From Rhodanobacter sp. FDAARGOS 1247 (GTDB lineage: Bacteria; Pseudomonadota; Gammaproteobacteria; Xanthomonadales; Rhodanobacteraceae): 64,000 nucleotides of DNA. A program made the position numbers and the translations under genes. The stretch spans positions 2,294,001 to 2,358,000 of the forward strand of contig NZ_CP069535.1 in the NCBI RefSeq assembly GCF_016889805.1. The letters run 5' to 3'. Below the pieces are notes generated by a model. That model ran no database searches. It saw only the letters and a program-made list of their open reading frames with translations, and was not told the DNA's origin. Below, in pieces: positions 1 through 8,272 of the stretch (positions within the stretch are counted from its first letter, which is position 1; every line of letters begins with the position of its first letter).

Positions 1-1650
1 CGCGCCCGCGACCGGGAAATGCTGGGCGCGATGACCGACGCGATCGACCAGTTCCTCGCCGACAAGACCGCCGAGCTGAAACAGTACGACCGCGACGCCG
101 AGCAGCCGGCCGAATTCATCCAGGCGCTGCGCGAGATGGGCCTGTTCGGCCTGATCATTCCCGAGGAGTTCGGCGGGCTGGAACTTTCCAACGGCGCCTA
201 TGCCCGGGTGCTGGGCCAGACCTCCAGCCACGACAGTTCGGTCTCGCTGACCATCGGCGCGCACAGCTCGATCGGCATGAAGGGTCTGCTGCTGTTCGGC
301 AGCGACGAACAGAAGCAGCGCTACCTGCCGAAGCTGGCCACCGGCGAGATGATCGCCGCGTTCTGCCTCACCGAATCCGGCGCCGGTTCCGACGCCGCCT
401 CGATCCGCACCAGGGCCGTGCGCAACGACGACGGCAGCTGGACGCTCTCGGGCGAGAAGATCTGGATCACCAACGGCGGCATCGCGGACTTCTATACCGT
501 GTTCGCCCGCACCGACACGCCCGAGGGCAGGATCACCGCCTTCATCGTGGAAGCGGCATGGCCCGGCGTCAGCCACGGTCCGCACGAGGACAAGATGGGC
601 ATCCGCGCATCAAGCACCACCACGGTGGCGTTCGCCGACGTGCAGGTGCCGGCGCAGAACGTGCTGGGCCCGGTCGGCAAGGGCTTCAAGGTGGCGATGA
701 GCATTCTCAACTCGGGCCGCACCGGCCTGGGCGGCGGCGCGGTGGGCGGCATGCGCTCGCTGATCCGCCTGGCATGCGCCCAGGCCAAGGAACGCAAGCA
801 GTTCGGCCAGCCGATCGCCGAGTTCGGCCTGGTGCGCGAGAAGATCGCCCAGATGACGATGGACTGCTTCGCCGCCGAAAGCGCGGTGTGGATGGTGGCG
901 CACCTGATCGACGCCGGCGGCAGCGACTATTCGGTCGAGGCGGCGATGAGCAAGGTGTTCGCCAGCGAAGCGGTGCAGCGCGCGTCCTACGAAGCGCTGC
1001 AGATCGCCGCCGGCAACGGCTTCATGCGCGAGTTCCCGTACGAGCAGATCACCCGCGACACGCGCATCCTGTCGATCTTCGAAGGCACCAACGAGATCCT
1101 GCACCTGTACATCGCACTGTCCGGGCTGAAGGACGTGGGCACCGGGCTGAGCGAGCTGAAATCCGCCGTGGGCGAGATCTTCAACGACCCGATCAAGGGC
1201 TTCGGCGTGCTCGGCAGCTACACCGGCCGGCGCATGCGTGAAGCCACCGGCTACGGCATCGATCGCATCGCCCACGAACTGTCGCCGCGGTTGCGCAAGG
1301 TCGCGGCGACCTACGAGAAGTACACGGTCGAGCTGTCCAAATCGTCGGACCAGTTGCTGCGTCGCCATGGCAAGAAGGCCACCGACATGCAGCACGCGCA
1401 GAAACGCCTGGCCGACATCGCGATCGACCTGTTCGTGGGCCTGTGCGTGCTGTCGCGTGCCGACAGCCTGGAAAAGAAATCGCACCCCGCCGCGGCGCAG
1501 GCCGTCAGCATCGCCGAGATGTTCGCCAGGCAGGCGCGCCGGCGGATGGCGCGCAACGTGCGCGGGCTGGAGCGCAACGAGGACGCCGCCGTAGAGCAAC
1601 TGGCCGGCGCCGTGCTGGCCAACGATGGCTACATGTGGGACGTGATCTGA
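1..1650 (+). CDS. Acyl-CoA dehydrogenase, VLCAD/ACAD9 type (5' end outside window)
   Basis: Catalyses FAD-dependent alpha,beta-dehydrogenation of acyl-CoA in fatty-acid beta-oxidation. The reading frame is open to base 1; the first ATG is at 19, and an upstream start is likely. The N-terminal helical domain, the beta-domain with CLTESGAGSD and WITNG, and a C-terminal domain are visible. The catalytic-base segment FEGTNEILHLY lies at about residue 355. About 170 residues follow it, a C-terminal extension typical of VLCAD/ACAD9-type enzymes and absent from short-chain forms. OsmC follows 38 bases downstream. Family is certain; chain-length preference is inferred from the extension only. Confidence 0.9.
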   Translation, partial: RARDREMLGAMTDAIDQFLADKTAELKQYDRDAEQPAEFIQALREMGLFGLIIPEEFGGLELSNGAYARVLGQTSSHDSSVSLTIGAHSSIGMKGLLLFGSDEQKQRYLPKLATGEMIAAFCLTESGAGSDAASIRTRAVRNDDGSWTLSGEKIWITNGGIADFYTVFARTDTPEGRITAFIVEAAWPGVSHGPHEDKMGIRASSTTTVAFADVQVPAQNVLGPVGKGFKVAMSILNSGRTGLGGGAVGGMRSLIRLACAQAKERKQFGQPIAEFGLVREKIAQMTMDCFAAESAVWMVAHLIDAGGSDYSVEAAMSKVFASEAVQRASYEALQIAAGNGFMREFPYEQITRDTRILSIFEGTNEILHLYIALSGLKDVGTGLSELKSAVGEIFNDPIKGFGVLGSYTGRRMREATGYGIDRIAHELSPRLRKVAATYEKYTVELSKSSDQLLRRHGKKATDMQHAQKRLADIAIDLFVGLCVLSRADSLEKKSHPAAAQAVSIAEMFARQARRRMARNVRGLERNEDAAVEQLAGAVLANDGYMWDVI

Positions 1651-1688
1651 GTGCGCCCGCCAAGCTTGCCTTCCCTGCCGCAGGAACC

Positions 1689-2111
1689 ATGCCGATGACC
1701 ATCTACTCCGTCCACGCCGTCACCGGACAAACGCCGTACACGGTGAGTTTCACCGACGACCAGGGCAATGCCTGGCTGGCCGACGAACCGGTCGAGGATG
1801 GCGGTGCCAATGCCGGGCCGGCGCCGCACCGCCTGCTGCTGTCGGCGCTGGGCGCCTGCACCGCGATCACCCTGCAGATGTATGCCGCGCGCAAGCAATG
1901 GCCGCTGCGCCGGGTCGGCGTGGACCTGCAGTTCAATCCCGAAGGCACGCCGGCCAGCGGCAACGACATCACCCGCGTGATCACCCTGCAGGGCGACCTC
2001 ACCGACGAGCAGCGCGAACGCCTGCTGCAGATCGCCAACGCCTGTCCGATCCACAAGGTGCTGACCGGCGAAGTGCGCATCGCCAGCAGCCTGGCCAGCT
2101 ACCCCGCCTGA
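1689..2111 (+). CDS. OsmC/Ohr family peroxide-defence protein
   Basis: About 140 residues. OsmC-family proteins are cytoplasmic thiol peroxidases reducing organic hydroperoxides. Both expected cysteines are present: one in LGACTAITLQMYA and one in ANACPIHKVL. The start is the ATG preceded by CAGGA; a second in-frame ATG lies two codons later. It follows the acyl-CoA dehydrogenase on the same strand and may be cotranscribed with it. The true substrate (hydroperoxide or another small thiol-reactive compound) cannot be read from sequence. Confidence 0.85.
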   Translation: MPMTIYSVHAVTGQTPYTVSFTDDQGNAWLADEPVEDGGANAGPAPHRLLLSALGACTAITLQMYAARKQWPLRRVGVDLQFNPEGTPASGNDITRVITLQGDLTDEQRERLLQIANACPIHKVLTGEVRIASSLASYPA

Positions 2112-2137
2112 GCAGGCCGGCTCCGGCCATGGCCGGT

Positions 2138-2166
2138 GAAGAAAACCACTGCCTGTGGTTTTCTTC
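2138..2166. terminator. Bidirectional hairpin terminator
   Basis: A perfect 12-base-pair inverted repeat (GAAGAAAACCAC / GTGGTTTTCTTC) with a five-base loop lies between the convergent osmC-like and ubiM-like genes. The A-rich left arm and T-rich right arm give a U-run at the stem base in either direction, as expected for a shared intrinsic terminator. Confidence 0.75.
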
Positions 2167-2196
2167 TGTCGCTTCGAGGTTGAAAAGTCACCACTC

Positions 2197-3408
2197 TCAG
2201 GTCGAGCGCCGGCGCAACAAGACGGGGACGCCGGCCGACTCGGCGGTGAGCCCCGACATCACCAGGCGCTTGAACGGCCCCAGTCGCGCGCCCGCGCCCA
2301 ATGCCAGCTTGCGCAACACCCGCGCTGGGCGGCGGTCGTCGGTGTACAGGCCGGCCAGCATCCGGGTGGCCAGATACAGCGGCCGGGTGGCCAGGCGATG
2401 CCGGCGCTCATAGCGCTGCAGTACCGATGCCTCCCAGAACGGCCGGCCCGCGGCCATCGCGGCGCGCATTTCGCCCGCCAGCGTGTCCTGTCCCAGCAGG
2501 CCGAAATTGAAGCCGTGCGCGGTGAGCGGATGCATGCCCACCGCGGCGTCGCCGATCAGCGCGAAGCGCTCGGCCATGAAGCGCTGCGCATACACCCCGA
2601 CCAGCGGATAGGCGCAGCGCGGGCCGGCCACGCGCATCGCGCCCAGGCGCTGCTCGAAACGTTCGGCCATGGCCTGTTCCAGCGCCGCGTCGTCCAGCGC
2701 CAGCATCTCGCGCATCGCCGGCGGCGACAGGGTCAGCACCACCGACGAGGTGTGCGGATCGTGCAGCGGCAGCAGGGCCAGGGTCTGGCCATGGCCGAAC
2801 CATTCCCACGCCACCTGTTCGTGCGGCATCTCGTGGCGCATGCGCAGCACCAGCATGGTCTTGCCGAAATCATGCAGGTCGGCGCCGATGCCCATGGCCC
2901 GGCGCGTGTCGGAGAAGCGGCTGTCCGCCGCCACCACCAGCTGCGCGCGCAGCGTCTGGCCATCGGCCAGCTCGACCTCGGCGCCGTCGCGACCGGTGCG
3001 CACCGTGCTCACCTGGACGCCGGTGATCCGTTCCACCTCCGGCAACTCCATCACCTCGGCGTACGCGGCGCGCCGGATCGCGTGGTTGGACAGCAACCAG
3101 CCCAGCTGCGGCTTGCCCGCCTCGTCGTGGCGGAACATCAGCCCCTCGCGGTCGTCGCCGTCGAGCACCATCGCGTCGCGCAGCGTGCCGATCTCCTCCT
3201 CGCGCAGGCGCGCCCACAGGCCCAGCTCGCGCAGCAGGCGTTGCGAGTGGTGGGTGATCGCGATTTCGCGACCGTCATCCGGCGGCGCGATCAGGCCGGC
3301 TTCGGGCTGGCGCTCCACCAGCGCGATGCGCAGGCCGCTGCCTTTCAGCGAGCGGGCGAAACACAAGCCGGCGGGGCCGGCGCCGATGATCACGATATCG
3401 CAAGACAT
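2197..3408 (-). CDS. ubiM: FAD-dependent ubiquinone hydroxylase, UbiM-like
   Basis: UbiH/UbiF/Coq6-family flavin monooxygenase of about 403 residues, expected to hydroxylate the aromatic ring of a ubiquinone precursor. N-terminal dinucleotide-binding motif IVIIGAGPAG and the second FAD motif GDAAVGMHPLTAHGFNFGL are clear. The TAHGFNFGL variant, in place of the AGQGFNLGL of UbiH/UbiF, recalls the UbiM branch; that assignment is from memory. The start is the ATG with CCGGAG upstream; an upstream in-frame extension has no ribosome site. It follows the small gene at 3494-3733 on the same strand. Confidence 0.7.
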   Translation of the reverse strand: MSCDIVIIGAGPAGLCFARSLKGSGLRIALVERQPEAGLIAPPDDGREIAITHHSQRLLRELGLWARLREEEIGTLRDAMVLDGDDREGLMFRHDEAGKPQLGWLLSNHAIRRAAYAEVMELPEVERITGVQVSTVRTGRDGAEVELADGQTLRAQLVVAADSRFSDTRRAMGIGADLHDFGKTMLVLRMRHEMPHEQVAWEWFGHGQTLALLPLHDPHTSSVVLTLSPPAMREMLALDDAALEQAMAERFEQRLGAMRVAGPRCAYPLVGVYAQRFMAERFALIGDAAVGMHPLTAHGFNFGLLGQDTLAGEMRAAMAAGRPFWEASVLQRYERRHRLATRPLYLATRMLAGLYTDDRRPARVLRKLALGAGARLGPFKRLVMSGLTAESAGVPVLLRRRST

Positions 3409-3493
3409 GGCAGGTACTCCGGAGAAAAGGCCCGCGCGTCGACGCGCGAGCGAACGGCGCGCGATCAGCAAAAGGCGTTTGTGTCGATGCGGT

Positions 3494-3733
3494 TCAGCCG
3501 CTGCAGCCGCCGCAGCAGATCGTCGGCTGTTGCGCGACCTGTGCGGGCGCCACCGTCCAGCCGACCTGCCCCAGCACCTCGACCAGGTCGGTGACCGTGG
3601 CCGAGGACGATATGCGCATCACCAGTCCGCTCATGTCCAGGTCGACCACGGCCGTGGGATCGACCTCGAACAGCGCGTCCTGCACCACGCCGGGCTCGGG
3701 GGACGCGTCGACCAGCGCAATATGAAATTCCAT
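3494..3733 (-). CDS. Small protein with HMA-like fold pattern but no CxxC loop
   Basis: 79 residues, with GAGGAA before the ATG. The predicted order (strand, helix, two strands, helix, strand) and the spacing of VVQDALFEVDP, AVVDLDMSG and VTDLVEVLGQVGW match heavy-metal-associated domains. The usual metal-binding CxxC after the first strand is replaced by VDASPEP, and the only cysteines sit at the extreme C-terminus (CCGGC). It may bind metal differently or use the fold for another purpose. It precedes the UbiM-like gene by 85 bases, so cotranscription is possible. Function is unknown. Confidence 0.6.
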   Translation of the reverse strand: MEFHIALVDASPEPGVVQDALFEVDPTAVVDLDMSGLVMRISSSATVTDLVEVLGQVGWTVAPAQVAQQPTICCGGCSG

Positions 3734-3967
3734 CGAAGTTCCTCGCTACACCGACACCTGGCCGGTGTCGCCGGTGTCGATCGTGGTCGCCCCGCCGCGG
3801 CGTTTCCTTGATCGCGGTCAAGCCCGGTCGAGACAGACGGCGATCCGTTCCACCGGCGGCGCCACTGCTGCCTGCGCGAATCCGGCACGCCTCGCAGCCG
3901 CTGATGCAGCGCGACCTTTCCTGGGGCAATCCGGGACGTACCGATGCCAGCAGGGTCGAGCATGGCC

Positions 3968-3994
3968 TGTCGATTCCGCCCACCTTCGTTCGTC
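3968..3994 (+). promoter_or_regulatory. Putative ECF42-type promoter for GST
   Basis: TGTCGA, 17 bases, CGTC. The last element ends 32 bases before the GST start. The same spaced pair precedes four other genes in this window and resembles promoters recognised by ECF41/42-type sigma factors. The remainder of the 3734-4026 gap shows only GC-rich sequence with repeated CCGGTGTCG segments near 3760-3780. Confidence 0.65.
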
Positions 3995-4026
3995 GCCTTC
4001 GCGTATCCCCAGCCAGGTGCTCCACC

Positions 4027-4686
4027 ATGACCCTCAAGCTCTACGCCCACCCGTTCTCGTCCTACTGCCAGAAGGTGCTGATCGCGCTGTACGAGAACGA
4101 CCTCGCCTTCGAGTTGCGCCTGCTCACCCCGGACGGTGCCGAAACCGACCACGAATTCACCGCCTGGTGGCCGCTGCGGCGCATGCCGTTGCTGCGCGAC
4201 GGCGAACGCAACGTGGTCGAATCCAGCATCATCATCGAGTACCTTGGCCAGCAGCATCCCGGTCCGCAGCGGCTGATTCCCGAGGATGCCGAAGCCGCGC
4301 TGGAAGCGCGTTTTCTCGACCGGTTCTTCGACAACTACGTGCATACGCCGCTGCAGAAGATGGTGTTCGACCAGTTGCGCCCGGCCACCGAGCGCGATGC
4401 CCGCGGCGTGGAGGAAGCCCGCCGCATGCTCGACACCGCCTATGCCTGGCTCGATCACAAGCTTGCCGACAGGCACTGGGCCACCGGCGGCGGTTTCAGC
4501 CTCGCCGACTGCGCCGCCGCGCCCGCCCTGTTCTACGCCGACTGGGCGCACCCGATCCCCGCCGCCTTCGCAAACCTCGTCGCGTATCGGCAGCGCCTGC
4601 TGGCGCGTCCCTCGTTCGCCCGCGCAGTGGACGAGGCGCGCCCCTACCGCTCGTACTTCCCGCTCGGCGCACCTGACCGCGATTGA
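4027..4686 (+). CDS. Glutathione S-transferase family protein
   Basis: 219 residues. N-terminal thioredoxin-like domain with the FSSYCQK active-site region after the first strand, a cis-proline loop (RRMPLL) and the VESSIIIEYL glutathione-gamma-glutamyl contact motif; C-terminal all-helical domain containing FSLADCAAAPALFYADW. Expected to conjugate glutathione to electrophiles or to act as a glutathione lyase in the cytoplasm. It stands alone on its strand, preceded by an ECF42-type promoter motif, suggesting induction with the DGPF genes. Confidence 0.85.
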   Translation: MTLKLYAHPFSSYCQKVLIALYENDLAFELRLLTPDGAETDHEFTAWWPLRRMPLLRDGERNVVESSIIIEYLGQQHPGPQRLIPEDAEAALEARFLDRFFDNYVHTPLQKMVFDQLRPATERDARGVEEARRMLDTAYAWLDHKLADRHWATGGGFSLADCAAAPALFYADWAHPIPAAFANLVAYRQRLLARPSFARAVDEARPYRSYFPLGAPDRD

Positions 4687-4718
4687 GCCCACGCGCGCAT
4701 GCACGAGCGAAGTCGATG

Positions 4719-4745
4719 CGCAGGGCGGGCCGTGCCCGCCCTGCG
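4719..4745. terminator. GC-rich hairpin between convergent genes
   Basis: A perfect 12-bp inverted repeat (CGCAGGGCGGGC / GCCCGCCCTGCG) with a CGT loop lies between the GST and esterase stops. There is no T-run, so it is terminator-like rather than a classic intrinsic terminator. Confidence 0.5.
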
Positions 4746-4757
4746 GAGCGAGAACCG

Positions 4758-5582
4758 CTACTTCGGCGCGAACAGCTGGCGGAATATCGCGGGTGACGCG
4801 CCGCGATAGATGGTGGCGTGTTTCAGTTCCGGCCACGGCTGGTAGTACCAGCGCAGCCCGCGCGGCGCGTGCTTGCGCAGGGCTTCCCGCAGCAGGCCGC
4901 CGCCGCTCTCGTCCAGACCATCGTCGCCGGCGCTGGCCACGTACAGGGTCGACGCCAGTGATGGCTGCGCCTGCAGTCGCGCCGCGGCACCGCGGGCCAG
5001 CGCGATGTCGTTCCACCACAGGCTGGGGCTGAGTGCGATCCAGGTGTCGAACAGCTTCGGCTGCGCGAAGAACGTCTCGACCACGAACAGGCCGGCCAGC
5101 GATTCGCCGACGATCGCGCGATGGCCGTCCGTGCGATAGCGACGCTGCACTTCGGGCATCAGCTCGTCCGCCATGAAGGCGCGAAACGCGGCCGATCCGC
5201 CCACGCGCGGCGCGATCTCGCGGTCGCTGGCCAGCGTGGTCGGGCCGGTCATGTCGCGCCGGCGTTCGGTGTTCTCGATGCCGACCACGATCATCGGTCG
5301 CATCGCGCCGGCCCGGATCGCCGCGTCGACGTCGGCGGCCACGTGCGGGAAATCCTCCTGCAGCCCGCCGTCGGGCATGTACAGCACCGGGTAACGGGCG
5401 TCCTTCGCCGTGGGGTACGCCGGCGGCGTGTACACGTTGATGTGCCGCGCCTCGTGCAGCACTGCCGAATCGATGTTGAACGACGCATGCGCCGGCATCG
5501 CGACGTCTTCGGCAGCGGCGTGGCCCGCGACGACCAGGCCCAGCAGCAACAACAGGACTCCCCGCGTGGGACGCCGCTTCAT
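4758..5582 (-). CDS. Secreted esterase, esterase-D/enterochelin esterase fold
   Basis: About 274 residues beginning MKRRPTRG, with a signal peptide ending near HAAAED. The alpha/beta hydrolase core contains the nucleophile elbow GESLAG, LYMPDGG early in the fold and a late LKHATIYRG histidine segment, as in the PF00756 family (enterochelin and siderophore esterases, S-formylglutathione hydrolase-like proteins). Substrate is not evident. It lies 13 bases downstream of cycA and is probably cotranscribed. An upstream in-frame start would overlap cycA and is disfavoured because the signal peptide begins at MKRR. Confidence 0.75.
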   Translation of the reverse strand: MKRRPTRGVLLLLLGLVVAGHAAAEDVAMPAHASFNIDSAVLHEARHINVYTPPAYPTAKDARYPVLYMPDGGLQEDFPHVAADVDAAIRAGAMRPMIVVGIENTERRRDMTGPTTLASDREIAPRVGGSAAFRAFMADELMPEVQRRYRTDGHRAIVGESLAGLFVVETFFAQPKLFDTWIALSPSLWWNDIALARGAAARLQAQPSLASTLYVASAGDDGLDESGGGLLREALRKHAPRGLRWYYQPWPELKHATIYRGASPAIFRQLFAPK

Positions 5583-5595
5583 GCCAGGACCGGAC

Positions 5596-6975
5596 TCAGG
5601 CGCCGCGCGCCTTGCGCCCCTTCCACGCATATCCGATGCCCAGCAGCACGAACCACACCGGGCTGGCGATCAGCGCCTCGCGGGTATCCGGCTGCAGGCT
5701 CAGCAGCACCAGCACGAACACGAAGAACGCCAGGCAGGCCCAGCACATGAACACGCCACCGGGCATCTTGTAGGTCGACGCTTCATGCAACTGCGGGCGC
5801 TTGCGCCGGTACGCGATGTAGGCGAACAGGATCAGCGACCACACGAACATGAACAGCACCGCGGACAAGGTGGTGATCAGAGTGAACGCGGTGATCAGGT
5901 CGGGGATCAGGTAGATCAGCGCCGCGCCCAGCAACAGGCACACGCAGGAGAACAGCAGGCCCAGCGACGGCACCGCGGCGCGCGACAGCCGCGCGAACGT
6001 CTTCGGCGCGTGCTGCTCCTCGGCCAGGCCGTACAGCATGCGACTGGTCGAGAAGATGCCGCTGTTGGCCGAGGACGTGGCCGAGGTCAGCACCACGAAG
6101 TTGATCAGGGTGGCCGCGGCCGGAATGCCGGCCAGCACGAACAGTTCCACGAACGGGCTCTTGCCCGGCTCCACCATGCGCCACGGCGTGACCATCATGA
6201 TCGCCACCAGGGCCAGCACGTAGAAGATGATGATGCGCACCGGGATCGAGTTGATCGCCTTGGGCAGGTTGCGCTGCGGGTCGGCTGTCTCGGCCGCCGT
6301 GGTGCCGACCAGCTCGATGCCGACGAAGGCGAACACCGCGATCTGGAAACCGGCGAAGAAGCCGCTGAGTCCCTTCGGGAAGAAGCCGCCGTCATTCCAC
6401 AGGTTCGCCACCGACGCCTGGTGTCCGGTCGGCGAGGTGAAGCCCCAGGCCACCAGGGCGAAGCCGGCGGCGATCAGTGCGCAGATCGCGATGATCTTGA
6501 TCAGCGCGAACCAGAATTCCATCTCGCCGAACAGCTTCACCGTGACCAGGTTCAGGCTCAGCAGCAGCAACACGCACAGCACCGCGGGAATCCACGGCGC
6601 CAGGTCGGGAAACCAGAACTGCGTATAGGCGGCGATCGCGATCACGTCGGCGATCGCGGTGATGATCCAGCAGAACCAGTACGTCCAGCCGCAGAAGAAA
6701 CCGGCCCACGGCCCCAGCAGGTCGGTGGAGAAGTCGATGAACGACTTGTACTCCAGGTTGGACAGCAGCAGCTCGCCCATCGCCCGCATCACGAAGAACA
6801 GCATCACGCCGATGATCAGGTAGACCAGCAGGATCGACGGCCCGGCCAGACTGATCGTCTTGCCCGAGCCCATGAACAGGCCGGTGCCGATCGCGCCGCC
6901 GATGGCGATCAGCTGCAGGTGCCGGTTGGAAAGGCTGCGCCGAAGATGGTCCGGGTGTTCCAGCGATGCGGTCAT
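5596..6975 (-). CDS. cycA: D-serine/D-alanine/glycine:H+ symporter
   Basis: 459 residues with about 12 membrane segments, an APC-superfamily amino-acid permease. The protein matches E. coli CycA closely by recollection: LIAIGGAIGTGLFMGSGKTI, MRAMGELLLSNLEYKSF, FAGFQIAVFAFVGIELVGTT and SANSGIFSTSRML are all typical. It imports glycine and D-amino acids across the inner membrane. The start MTASLEHPDH precedes the conserved cytoplasmic segment; the upstream extension is not CycA-like. The esterase follows in the same direction. Confidence 0.88.
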   Translation of the reverse strand: MTASLEHPDHLRRSLSNRHLQLIAIGGAIGTGLFMGSGKTISLAGPSILLVYLIIGVMLFFVMRAMGELLLSNLEYKSFIDFSTDLLGPWAGFFCGWTYWFCWIITAIADVIAIAAYTQFWFPDLAPWIPAVLCVLLLLSLNLVTVKLFGEMEFWFALIKIIAICALIAAGFALVAWGFTSPTGHQASVANLWNDGGFFPKGLSGFFAGFQIAVFAFVGIELVGTTAAETADPQRNLPKAINSIPVRIIIFYVLALVAIMMVTPWRMVEPGKSPFVELFVLAGIPAAATLINFVVLTSATSSANSGIFSTSRMLYGLAEEQHAPKTFARLSRAAVPSLGLLFSCVCLLLGAALIYLIPDLITAFTLITTLSAVLFMFVWSLILFAYIAYRRKRPQLHEASTYKMPGGVFMCWACLAFFVFVLVLLSLQPDTREALIASPVWFVLLGIGYAWKGRKARGA

Positions 6976-7215
6976 GCGGCGCGCCTTGGCGTTGGGAAGC
7001 CGCCAACATACAGAAAAGCGGGCGCGGCGGCCATGTGGCGTGCCTAGACATTGCCTTGCGCCTTCACCATCCGGGGCAATTACTTGATTTCGTCGCCACA
7101 CCGTTGAGACGTTTCCGCACCTGACTTGAGCATGGAACATGCCCAAGACGCGTAGCCAGGATGTCCACTAAAGCGCCGGGGTGATTCCGCGCCAGCGGCG
7201 GCTGGCATAAATGAA

Positions 7216-8007
7216 TTACTCGGTTTGCTGCCATGGGTCCAACAGCTCACTGTGCGTAAGCTGAATTTCTAGACCTGATGCTCTCGATGCGCCAGCAGGC
7301 TGCCTATCCGGGATATACATGCCTACGAAAGATTTTGGGAAGTTCGTGACAGGCGGCGCAATCTCGTGAAAGGTGTAAATGTCGAAGCACGCGATGCAGA
7401 AATCTTGTCCGTTGTCGGCCCGCTCCCACGTGCACGCGTATTTAAACTTGCCGTTATAGGCGCGCACGACATCTGCGGTCTTTGAGAGTAAAGCCTTTCG
7501 AATGACGTCAGAGAACACAAAAGTTTGCTCCAAGGGCACCATCAACCTCAGCGTGTCTATTTCGGCCTCTGGAAGTGGAATATGGAACTTGCTCTTGGTA
7601 CGTACGGGGAGAAAGTCCTTGTAGAGAAGCGCGTGCATCCCGCGAACAATACGTGCAGCCATTGGCGCAAGCGGAAGATTGGAGACAGAGGCTGCGTGGC
7701 CGATTCCAAAGCTAACGAACTCGGGCTTTAGGCGGTCTGTGTACGCAAAGCTCTGGCTCTTTTTCCTCGTGTGTAGCGCGTCCGTAATGATTCCGATCAT
7801 TTCGTCAGCTTCTTTCCAGGCATCGTTGCAACCCACATGAGTAGGAAGAATGATGGGGTAGTTCTCGCGGTCACCAAGCGCGAACAGCCCCTTTGGCGGG
7901 CAGTGATCGCGATTGATAGGGCTTGGCCCGGCTAGTGTTTCTCCGCACAAATAGCAGAACGCAGGGGTTCCATGGCTTCTGAGCTGCTTTTGCGAAGAAA
8001 TTTCCAA
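7216..8007 (-). CDS. HNH-endonuclease-like protein in low-GC segment
   Basis: 263 residues starting at a TTG with GTGAGG upstream. Near the N-terminus CYLCG, NRDHCPPKGLF and LPTHVGCND form the cysteine/histidine array of a family of HNH-type nucleases (CxxC, DHxPP, CN). The remaining ~200 residues are not recognised. The gene and its flanks (about 7100-8260) are visibly richer in A and T than the neighbours, indicating recent acquisition. No partner methylase, toxin or transposase adjoins it. The enzymatic role is inferred from the motif alone. Confidence 0.55.
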   Translation of the reverse strand: MEISSQKQLRSHGTPAFCYLCGETLAGPSPINRDHCPPKGLFALGDRENYPIILPTHVGCNDAWKEADEMIGIITDALHTRKKSQSFAYTDRLKPEFVSFGIGHAASVSNLPLAPMAARIVRGMHALLYKDFLPVRTKSKFHIPLPEAEIDTLRLMVPLEQTFVFSDVIRKALLSKTADVVRAYNGKFKYACTWERADNGQDFCIACFDIYTFHEIAPPVTNFPKSFVGMYIPDRQPAGASRASGLEIQLTHSELLDPWQQTE

Positions 8008-8272
8008 GCTAACCTCACGACTAGTAGATCCATATCAGGCGTCGGCAATCGATGGTCAACTTCCAACAGCGCCCGGTCAAGCGGACAAATCCTGCAAACC
8101 AACAAGGGGTTGCTGGATGCTGGCGGTGTACGGAACGGCGGAACAGACGAATATGGACTTTGCATCTCTCACGGACGTGAAGAAATAAACTGCATGGCGG
8201 ATGGCATGTGGCGGACGCGCGACGACTGCGTCGAAAATCAGGACCACACCTTTGCATCGCGCCGACGCGACC

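Noticed and set aside
3479..3484. TGTCGA in the gap between the UbiM-like and HMA-like genes
   Set aside because: No CGTC at 17 bases and it points against the local gene direction.
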